16,936 nucleotides of DNA from Auxenochlorella pyrenoidosa (taxonomy: Eukaryota; Chlorophyta; Trebouxiophyceae; Chlorellales; Chlorellaceae). This document shows, in pieces, positions 7,078 through 15,342 of the stretch (positions are counted from its first letter, which is position 1; each line of letters begins with the position of its first letter). The notes under the pieces are model-generated. The model saw only the letters and a list, made by a program, of their open reading frames with translations, searched no databases and had not been told where the DNA came from. The DNA is taken from the NCBI GenBank assembly GCA_001430745.1, contig KQ482061.1, forward strand, positions 213,013-229,948. The letters run 5' to 3'. The position numbers and the translations under genes were made by a program.

Positions 7078-10000
7078 TCAGCCGGTGGAGCCTGCTGCCG
7101 TCTGGTTATCGCTCCTTGTGCCTGTGGCCGCCCCACCGGGCCCGGCAACCGCGCTAGCAACGGCCTGGCGCTGCCCCGTGGCGCCGGCTTGCGCCTGGCT
7201 TGGCCCGCCGGGGGTGGCGCTGCCGGCTTGGGTCTGAGTGCCGGTTGGGCCCTGCAGTGTCGGGAGGCAGGGTTGAGGGGAAGGGGTTCAAGGGAAGCTG
7301 GCAAATCAAGGTGCAGGTGACACTTTGGGGAAGAACGAATGTCACAGGAGAGACCAGGGAGAATGCAATTCCACCCAGCTTGCAGATTTGCATTGCGAAA
7401 CAAGACCTCCCCTCTCCTTGGCAAACGGCAGCCGCCAGGCGGCACTCACGGGGATAGTGAAGGCATAGGGACCGCCTGCCTCGGGGGAGGGCGGCGGCAC
7501 AGGCGGCAGGACTGCGATTGTCACCGGCGGCGGCGAGCGGCCGGTGCTGGCAGATGCTTGGGCACTGGCAGTTGATTTTGGCGGGGGAGATCGCAAAGGC
7601 GAGGGCACAGGAGTGGGCACTGGGGTTGGAGAGGCAGGAGGGGTGGGGGCGGGGGCAGGTGCAGGGGCGGGGGTGGTGGGGAAGGGAATGATAGGCAGGG
7701 GGATCACTGAAGGGAAAGGCAGGGTCTGGATTGGCGGAATCTGCACCGCCGGGGCCAGGAAGGCAGCGCCTGCAAGGGGAGCAGGGGCGCAGGAGGGCAA
7801 GAGTGTGTGTGTGTGTGTTGGGGGAAGGCGGCCGCCTCAGGCGCTTGTACACAGCGCTGAGGCGGCACTGCAGGTGCCGCCGCCCCGCCCTTCACCGTGC
7901 ATACCCAGCACCCTCAGATGTTTGGCTCAGGAGCCAGGCCAGCATCTCACCCACGGCACAGGAGAAGGCGCCCACGGCGGTGGTGCCCTGCAGAAGCGAG
8001 TGCGGGCAGAATGCCGGCTGTGTGAGCTATCAGAGCTGTGCATAGGCCTTAGAGACCAAGAGGCCCCTTTGCCTGGGAGCCCCAGCCTGGGGCAGATGTG
8101 CTGGCATGAGGTGCTTTACAATGCCCGAAGTAGCGATGCGAGGGGCTGCAGTGCTGGGAGACCATGGGCAGGCTGGTGTGCAAGACGGAAATACCAACTG
8201 ATGCTGGTGCCGGCACCTTGCCTGGGTCCAGGTGGGGGTGGGCACCGACTGCGCAACCGAGATGCTGCCAGACTGCTGGCAGGGGGAGGTGAGCAGGAAG
8301 GCCGACTGCACGGAGCACTGGCCCTGCGTGTAGAACACGTTGGAAATGCCGTCGGCCCTGCATTCAGGCAGACGGACAGGGGTCCGGTGTGAATTGCAGT
8401 CACTCCGCAAGGTAGGCCCTGGTGGACCGGGACAGTGGGCAGTTAGGTGCCAGGGAGGAGTCGCTGTGGCGAGTTGCACAGGGTGGTTGAGGGTGCGACC
8501 AGGCATTGATTGGAGGCCAAGGCGGGAAGCCTCCATGGTTTTCATGGCACGGGGGTGCGCATGGTGCACTCTTGGCACATGCGCATTGCAGAGGCAGCTG
8601 CAGAGAACCAGTGCTTGCTGCCAAAGAAGCTCGCTGAACTCAGGAGTATCTTGCCTGCCACTGATGGTCACTTGAGGGCTGGCGGTCTCAAGGTACAGGC
8701 TGGTGATGCCGCCCAGCTGGACCGTGACAGACTGCAGCGGAAACGACAAGGATGGAGGCACAGATGACAGACAGCAAAGCCAGGGTGGCCACTGGGGTGC
8801 AGGATGGTACGCTGTGGGAGTTCTTAGTGCATTGCTTTAATGGACACCACTAGCCGGCTTTCACGGCCACCAAGACCAGTGCATGACAGGCGGGTCACCT
8901 GGGAGACGCCGCTGATGTACACATTGGCGATGCCCTGCGTGGTCACGTCCACAGTCCCGTAGGAGCCCATCAGCACGATGTCGCCAATTGAGCTGCACCC
9001 ACGGGGGGCCGCAACAGGTGGGGCGGGGGATTCAGCTCATCAGCGGAGCTGGTTCGTGTGCTGAGATGCATGTTGGGCAGCAGGAAAGAGGGAGGCCGCA
9101 CTGGTGCCGGCAGGGCGGCAGGGCGGCAGCAAGCAGCGCCCCTCGGCCAACAGGCTGCACCCGACCTACCCCTGCGTGGCGATAGTCAGGCTGCCAGCCT
9201 GCATGCCGAAGACGTACACGCCGCCGCCGCCGGCGCCCTGGCGCAGTGTGAAGCTGGATGGGTTGAAGCCTGCGCAGGCAGCGAGCCGGGTGAGATGGGG
9301 AAGCAATCACACGACGTGGTTGTCTAGGGGTGCGTGCAAAAGCTGCACAAGCATGCAAAGGCCGAGGGGACAGGCCAGCGCGGCGCCGGAATGGGGCAGG
9401 CGGCAGCGGCGGCCTGCCAGGCGGCCAGGGAGGCGAGCGGGCACCCCTCCCCCGCAGGCCCACCATCCGCAATGTAGACGTTGGACAGCTGCCCCAAATG
9501 GTCCACCTCAGTCAACTGGTCGGCTGGGAGGTACGCCACCACCTGCAGTCAGGTGGGCAGGGGCATTGGGGGGACCATCAGGCGGCAGCTGCAGCCGCAG
9601 ATGCTGCGCTTCGTGGGTGCTGCAGCATGAACTGCGTAGCCACAGCCAAGGACCGGCTCTCCCTCTCACGCTTTCTGCCGTGCACCCAAGGCCTCCACAC
9701 CACCACCCTGCCTCACCTTGATGGGCTGGGAGGTCACAAAGCCACCTGTCTCCAGCGCCAGCGTCCCGTTGCCAACTGTCCAGCGAATAGCGTCAGACAC
9801 CGCTGGCTCTGCTGACACCTGCAGCCCGTAGTCGGGGTTGCCGTTGCTCGGGCTGATGAGAACGTTGAAGGGCACACACACCTGGATCACGCTGCGGTGG
9901 TGGCAGGAGTGGAGAGGGTTGCGGGGCAGGGCCGGGAAGAGGCAGCGGGTTGGTTGCGGGACAGCAGGGCGGTAGCCGGTCGCGAACGCTGCCAATGACA

Positions 10001-10179
10001 TGATCGCCTGGCGGCAGTGCTCGTTCCAGCTCCAGATCATCCCGAATGTCTTCCAAGCACGCGAACCTGAACTGGGGGAGCTGCTGGATGGGAACGCCTC
10101 CGCCATCCTGCTGCCCAGTTACTAGCACTGGCACCAGGCACGCTGCACAGGCCGTCAAAAGGACACAGAGGCGTGCCAT
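7078..10179 (-). CDS. Secreted GIN/DUF2807-like adhesin-head protein with Pro-rich tail
   Basis: Ten exons on the minus strand: 10179-10067, 9891-9717, 9542-9464, 9269-9170, 8992-8899, 8731-8655, 8357-8222, 7987-7951, 7769-7450, 7251-7078; 434 aa. The start ATG has ACC before it and G after. Residues 1-22 are a signal peptide (MARLCVLLTACAACLVPVLV). Residues about 38-215 resemble the putative autotransporter adhesin head GIN domain (PF10988): FSVIQVCVPFNVLISPS, then GLQVSAEPAVSDAI, TSQPIK, and strand repeats such as SIGDIVLMGSYGTVDVTTQG, IANVYISGVS and LYLETASPQVTISGRADG. A Cys-containing segment (QGQCSVQ..SPCQQ..FSCAVG) follows. Residues about 275-375 are Pro-rich with AP, TP and SP repeats typical of hydroxyproline-rich algal wall proteins, and the tail is Gly/Ala/Gln-rich with no membrane anchor. 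Introns 6 and 7 are GC-AG. The first donor (CAG|GTTCGC) is the least certain junction. The gene is divergent from the expansin-FAS1 gene. Confidence 0.82.
7803..7818 (+). repeat. (GT)8 microsatellite in intron 8 of the GIN-like gene
   Basis: Sixteen alternating G/T bases within the intron spanning 7770-7950. Confidence 0.9.
7988..8221 (-). other. GC-AG intron 7 of the GIN-like gene
   Basis: The junction is ACCCAG|GCAAGG ... cttctgcag|GGC, phase 0, giving TPTWTQ/GTTAVGAFSCAVG. Using the GT five bases downstream forces a frame that meets a stop in the Pro-rich exon (after ...CLSLQ), so the GC donor is required to keep the long Pro-rich tail. Confidence 0.72.
8358..8654 (-). other. GC-AG intron 6 of the GIN-like gene
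   Basis: The junction is GGCAG|GCAAGA ... gaatgcag|GGCC, phase 2, restoring AGG (Arg) and the sequence VTISGR/ADGISNVFY, a typical 'SG.ADG(L/I)' repeat junction of this family. The GT a few bases upstream has the wrong phase. Confidence 0.75.
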
Positions 10180-10428
10180 GGTGTCTCGAGACGCTTGACA
10201 GGAAGAAAGGGGAGGGTTTAAGCCATGGGACGCGGGGTCTTGCAGGAGGTAGCTGGAAAGTGGGTCCAGTCAGCACGGTCAGGAGGACGCCAACCTCTGC
10301 AATCCTTGGCGTCTAGATTTTTTTCTCTCTGTGCATGAGCAGGTAGATCTGTGGGCAGGGCAGGCTACAGAGGTGCATTGGATTCTGCCCTCAGGCCTTT
10401 GCAGCAGCCTCCCTCACGGCTTCCTGCC
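10180..10428. promoter_or_regulatory. Bidirectional promoter region, 249 bp, between two secreted-protein genes
   Basis: This spacer separates the start codons of the GIN-like gene (10179, minus) and the expansin-FAS1 gene (10429, plus). It carries a perfect 8-bp inverted repeat centred at 10299.5, about 4 bp from the spacer midpoint, and a T-rich stretch just to its right (10318-10330). Both products have signal peptides and Pro-rich regions, so shared control is plausible; this is inference. Confidence 0.6.
10286..10313. promoter_or_regulatory. Central inverted repeat GACGCCAA-N12-TTGGCGTC
   Basis: The left arm GACGCCAA is at 10286-10293 and the right arm TTGGCGTC at 10306-10313, perfectly complementary, with spacer cctctgcaatcc. 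Read outward, each arm presents the same sequence to each gene, as expected of a dimer-bound or duplicated operator. I cannot name the factor. Confidence 0.55.
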
Positions 10429-13400
10429 ATGCTCGCAGCAATGTGGCCTCTTGGCAGCCATACACTGCACCTGCTGCTGCTAGCCGGGCTGATGGCCGGG
10501 GCTGCTGCTCAAGACAGCAGCAGCAGGGGCTGGCAGTCTGGCACGATTGGCGAGCTAGGCTATGGAAAGGTGAGAAGACAGGCTCGGATAGCCAGAGGGC
10601 ACTCAGCAAGGGAGCAGCCGTGCGATGCATGTGGACAGCTGTTGCCGCCAGCTGCCGACCCAGCCGCCGCCTCCAAATCGCCCCGCCTCGCCCGCCGCTG
10701 CCGAGCGCCTGCTGCACTCTCTCCCCCGTAACTGCACCCCCATGCGCAGACTTACAACCCCGCCACCGGCGCGTGCGGCTACGGTACTCTGCCAGAGGGG
10801 GCGTGGCCCTACGGTGGCCTGGCGGCGATCGACCCGGCCGCCTCGCCTCTTGCTGCGGGCACCACCCAGCAGGGCTGCGGCATCTGCCTGGAGGTGCAGT
10901 GCACAGATGCCTCGGCCTGCGGCGCCGCAGCACAGCCCCTGCTGGTGCTTGTCACCGACTTCTGCTCCGGCTGCGGCGGCAATACTGTCTACCTTGCCCC
11001 CTCAGGGTATGCCAAGCTGGCGCCCGGCCTGCCGCTCGGCCAGGTGGCTGGCCGCTTCCGAAGGGTGAGGGGCGGCTGCCAGCCAGCTCAGGCTGGGTGC
11101 TGCCACGCGTGGGAAAGCCTGCGTGCTGCTCTGCATATCGGCGTATCAGGTTTCACCTGCGCACCCCTGGGCTGAGAGCGACTGGGCACCACGCACCGAC
11201 TCGAACCGTAAGGCGGGTGCTGGTCCCTGCTGTGCAGGTCAACTGCAACCCGCCTGGCGACGTTCAGGTAGCTTGGCCAAGCCTGCCGCCTCTGCTGTTT
11301 CGCAGGCTTGCATCACAGCAGTGTGTGACACCGATCAGGGGTGGAGCCGCCCTAAAAAATCATCCCACGAGCCGAGTCCACTTTGTACCTGCCCGCCAAA
11401 TCTGGCCTCCTCGCCCCACCCTGTGTCCTACCTCCATCCATGCACCCACACGCCCACCCCTGGCAGGTGCACGTCGATACGTACCGCGCCGCAGAGGGCG
11501 GCTGGCTGCGCCTGGCGCTGACGCAGGTGGCGGGCGATGGCGACATCTCCAGTGTCCAGCTGGCGCCCAGCCAGGCAAGCACTCGTGCCTTCCCGCCCCT
11601 GCCCCTGCCCAGCTGCCCACTTCTCAGCTGCCCTTGCCTGCTCGCTGTGAGGCAATCCCAGGCATCTCCTTCTCCTTACTCTGCCTCCGCGAGGCCTGAT
11701 GGACCAGCCTTAGCCCATGCAACCACCCGAGGCGTGTACCTGCCCTCTTGCAAGCGCTGCTTACATTGCTCCGGCCGCTGCCTTCTGCAGAGCCCCGATG
11801 CCTGGAGGCCCATGCAGCGCAGCTTCGGGGCCACCTGGGAGCTGTCAGCACTGCCGCCGCCGCCCCTCGACCTTAGGGCGACAGACGCCACCGGGCAGAC
11901 CATCGTTGCAAGGTGTGTCAAGAGTGGGTCATGTCTGGTGTTTGGCTGTTCGGCACTGCACACTCTGGCCATGGATTCCGCTCAATGTCCTGCTGGCGTC
12001 TGCCGTGCGGCCTGCAGCACCATGCCCCCTGAAACGGATGCCTCGAAACAATTTTTGCCCACTGCGCTGCTGCTTCGCCACTGCAGGCGCGCCCTACAGC
12101 AGGCGGGCCTGACTGGCGACGCGCCCACCTCTGCACAGTTCCAGGCATCTGCCACCCTGGCAGCGGCACTGGGGCAGCCCGCCGCCGCTCCCACCGCCCC
12201 TGTCACCTCCGCACCACTGCCTGCCCCGCTCCCGGCGCCAGACGCCCGGGGCCCGGCCACCTTTCAGAGCGTCTTTGGGCCCTCCCCTGCGGCGCGAGCG
12301 CCGGCACCAGAGCTGCCAGTCACACGACCGCCGCCCATGGCAGGCCTAGCACCGCTGGTGAGCTGTCACAAACTGTCTGTGAACGCTGTGGGGCCACGCT
12401 GTCAGCGCGTATGCTACGCCTTGCTCTCCGTGATGCAACCAACCGTCGTCCGAGCTCCCCGCCCAACCCCCGCCCCGTGCCCTGCAGCCGCTGCCGGCCC
12501 CGGCACCCTCCCCCGAGCTCGCGCCCACCCCGCTGCTGCTCCTCCTAAGCCCGCCCCCGCCCCCAGTGCGCCTGCTGCCCGCGGCTGCGCCTTCCCCCAA
12601 GGTTGCGCCAGCCGGCCCTCCCCCTCCCAGCCCCACCAGCATCCAACTTGTGACCACTGCACCATTGGGCGCCCCGGCGCCAGAGTCGGTGCTCCAGCCC
12701 CCCAGCCCAGGGGCGCCCCCGCTGCCCCTGCCGCTGCCCTCCTCCCCCGTCGCCTCGCTACCGCTGCCGGCCACCGCGGCCGCATCGCCGCCGGTGGTTG
12801 ATACCCGGCCGCCGCGCCCGCCGGGCGTGGGCCCGTCTGTCACCCCAGCGCCGGTGCGAGGGTCTGCCGCTGGGAGGCGCTGCCCATGGCCAGCCACCGA
12901 GCCTACTGAACTTCAAGCATCAGGCGCTGCTTATTGCCAGGCTCTGCTGCAGTCATGCATTCCCCCCTATTCCATCCCCCTCTGTGACCCCCTTTCCACA
13001 GGTGGTCTACTCTCCCGTGGCTGGCCTACCCACCTTGCCCTCCGAGCCAGCGGCGGTCGGCCCACTGAGCGGCGAGCAGCTGGCGGCCACAACCGGCGTG
13101 GACTCTGCCTCCTGCCAGCCGCTGGGTGACCTGCTGGCCCAGATCCCGCAGGCCCAGAACTGGACTCAGCTGCTCAAGGTGCAAACACCTGAGCCGCATC
13201 AAGCTGCGCTGCCACTTACTGCTCTGCTGCTCAAGTTCTATGCGTGGGTGCAGCTCTGTGGCTCAATAAAACTGCTGGGCTAGCTGCTGGCCTCCCCACC
13301 TCCTTCCCACACACCGGCCACCCTGCCCTTCCTCCATCCCTTGCAGTCCCAGGGTCTGGACCGGCTGCTTGGGGACAAGAGCGTGCAGGTTACCTTGCTC

Positions 13401-14908
13401 GTGCCCATAGACTCAGGTGCAGCACCAAAATGGGAGGAGGGTATTTGTTCAAGACAGGGTAGTGGCGCGACACACAGCCAGCCAGCCGCATGCACCCCCT
13501 CAGCCCGCCGCACGCTGGTCCCCACGCGCCGCCCCGCAGCCCTGGGTGCCGCCATCGACGCCCGCCCGCTGCGCTACGAGAGCACCATGGCGCAGCTCAT
13601 CCAGAATGCCCCAGAGATACAGGCGCCCCTTGTAGGGTACCATGGTGCGTGGGGCGGGACGGTGGGGCGGGCCAATCTCGATGCCGAATGAGCCCTCTCG
13701 GGCAAGTTCCTTCTGGCTGCAGCTGGGATCCCAGGCTCGCCAGGGGGCCGTGCGATGGCTGTGTAAGGCGGAGCATTCCCGCAGCCCTAGCCCCTGCGCC
13801 AGCCCCTGCCAGCCAGCCAACGACTACCAGGCAAACGACATGCACACTTGTTTCCGCACCCCACCCCACCCCACCCCACCCCCCCAAACCACCACACCAC
13901 CACCACCCACCCACCCACACTCACACACACCACCACCACCACCACCACCCCGCCCCATGCAGTGCTGCCCGGGCTGTGGCCCTCCTGGACCCTGCAGCCC
14001 GGCACCAAGCTGGACACCAGCGACACCATCAACAAGGTGGACCGCCTGCAGATCACGGCGGCGGGCCCCACCTCGGTGAGGGGCTCCACCCGCGGGGTGG
14101 GGGGATTGTGGGCGGGTGGGTGGGTGTGAGTGTGCGAGCGTGTGAGTGTGTGGGTGCGTGGGTGGGTGTGGATGTGTGAGTGTGTGAGTGGGTGGGTGGG
14201 TGGGTGGGTGGGGTGGGTGTGTGGGGGGGGGGGGCTTCCATTTTCCTCTCAAGCCTGCCCAGAGGGTATGGTCACACGCCTGCCTGGAGGGGCGCAGGGT
14301 GTCGAGGGCATCGTATCCACCCCATGCTGCCTGCCCCTCCTGGGCAGCAGGCCTTGAAGCGTGCTCCTGCATGCAGCCCCGGCGCTGCGCCCCTAAAGGG
14401 GCACCGGACCCTGGCCGCTCTGCTCTCCCCGCACTCTACTCGCCCTGTGCCCCTCCGGCCCCCGTGTCATGCAGCTCCAGGGCATCGGCACCAGCGCCAG
14501 CATCCTGCAGGGAGACATCGTGGCCTGCGGCCCCTCCATCATCCATGTCATTGACCAGGCAAGCGGGTGCTGGCGCGCCTGCCAGGCTATGAGGCGCTGG
14601 GGGCGGCCAGACCCCAGGTTGCTGCGTGAGCGCTACCCAACCGCAGCCGCCATGCAGTCGCGGGTCCTGAGCCCCAGCCGGCGTTTCCCCACTTCATGGT
14701 TGTCTCTCTGATGCAACCACCTGTGCAGGTGCTTCTGCCCTTCCGGTTTGACCAGGCCGCCATCGACGCCGTGACGGGCACCTCTGCCCCGCTCCCCTCC
14801 TCCACGCCGCTGTCCTCCGCGGTCACAGCGGCGCCGCCCCCGGCCCAGGCCGTCACACCTGTCAGCCTGCAGGGCAGCGCCATCAGCGCGCCGCCTACGG
14901 GGCTGTGA
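10429..14908 (+). CDS. Secreted expansin-like protein fused to a C-terminal fasciclin (FAS1) domain
   Basis: Thirteen exons: 10429-10569, 10750-11064, 11238-11267, 11467-11574, 11791-11912, 12087-12357, 12488-12853, 13002-13178, 13347-13416, 13540-13644, 13963-14075, 14475-14558, 14729-14908; about 693 aa. Residues 1-28 form a signal peptide. Residues 48-162 are an expansin double-psi barrel: TYNPATGACGYG (48-59), CGICLEVQC, VTDFC (Asp117), then GRFRRVNC. Residues 163-260 match the expansin CBM63 domain: GGWLRL (Trp175), VAGDGDISSVQLA, WRPMQRSFGATWEL, LDLRATDATGQTIVA, SAQF. Residues 260-455 are a Pro-rich linker. Residues 480-650 are FAS1: VTLLVPIDS, GYHVLPG, LQPGTKLDT, DIVACGPSIIHVID, VLLPF. 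The second expansin Asp (HFD/LDLS type) appears to be Tyr128. Expansins loosen walls without hydrolysis; FAS1 mediates adhesion. Introns 4 and 12 are GC-AG. Two separate genes are possible, but phases are continuous and I see no stop or promoter between the domains. Confidence 0.87.
11575..11790 (+). other. GC-AG intron 4 of the expansin-FAS1 gene, 216 bp and free of in-frame stops
   Basis: The junction is AGCCAG|GCAAGC ... ccttctgcag|AGC, phase 0. Splicing joins SSVQLAPSQ to SPDAWRPMQRSFG, the contiguous order found in expansin domain 2. The intron is a multiple of three with no stop, so retention would insert 72 residues in frame. Confidence 0.72.
13857..13950 (+). repeat. CCCCA/CCA/CA-rich simple repeat in intron 10 of the expansin-FAS1 gene
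   Basis: An almost pure C/A tract made of CCCCA, CCCA, CA and CCA units, ending just before the acceptor of the exon at 13963. It is complementary to the G/T tract in the next intron. Confidence 0.85.
14096..14234 (+). repeat. TGGG/TG-rich simple repeat in intron 11 of the expansin-FAS1 gene
   Basis: A G/T tract with GGGT and GTGTGAG units and a terminal run of 12 or more G. It includes gtgtgtgagtg (14180-14190) followed by ggtgggtggg. It has G-quadruplex potential in the transcript. Confidence 0.85.
14559..14728 (+). other. GC-AG intron 12 of the expansin-FAS1 gene
   Basis: The junction is GACCAG|GCAAGC ... ctgtgcag|GTG, phase 0, joining IIHVIDQ to VLLPF, the hallmark FAS1 H2-type motif. 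The next GT has the wrong phase. Confidence 0.82.
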
Positions 14909-15342
14909 TTCTGCCAGGGTCGTACCTCGCCGCATTGTGTGCCTTGGTAGAGCCGCACAGATAGGAAACACCTCTCTCCCCTAACGGCCTGGATGCAAGA
15001 GAGCGCAGCGTCGCGCGATGCTGAACTGTAGCGACACTCCACTGCCTCCCCCGTTTCTCCTCACTGGATGCCTTAATTTGATGTGCCCCCTGCCTGTGCC
15101 CCACTGCCTGCATGCCTCACTGGCCGCCTCACACAAGCAACGAATGAAAGAGATGCATGGGAGATGACTGGCAGGGAAGCAGGCTGGGACTTGATGTGAA
15201 CTGGGGTGCAAATCTGAATGTCAGAGTTTGCACTGCAACCTGGCCATTCTGCGCGTCCGCTGCTGCCTCAAAGCATCGCTATGCCTTACTCTGCAGCTGC
15301 CATTTCTGACAGGCGCCAGCTGCTTGCCTGTTCTCCGCCGGC
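14909..15342. other. Convergent 3' intergenic region
   Basis: This 434-bp region between the stops of the expansin-FAS1 and BAP31-like genes holds both 3' UTRs. It contains a 12-bp near-perfect hairpin (15206-15233). No coding region is supported. Confidence 0.5.
15206..15233. repeat. Near-perfect hairpin in convergent 3' region
   Basis: GTGCAAATCTGA (15206-15217), loop ATG, then TCAGA-G-TTTGCAC (15221-15233): twelve base pairs with a single bulged G. It would fold in either transcript and lies about 300 nt past the expansin-FAS1 stop and 110 nt past the BAP31-like stop. Confidence 0.55.

Noticed and set aside
7544..8392. A 282-codon plus-strand open frame
   Set aside because: It is antisense to exons of the GIN-like gene, and its Gly/Val-rich content mirrors the Pro-rich exon on the other strand.
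11383..12801. A 472-codon open frame as a single-exon gene
   Set aside because: It is real exons (11467-11574, 11791-11912, 12087-12357) joined by stop-free introns. Past 12357 its frame is wrong: the Pro-rich exon 12488-12853 uses another frame that leads into FAS1.
13857..14234. CRISPR-like or structured repeat array
   Set aside because: The repeats are simple C/A and G/T tracts without regular spacers and lie inside introns.
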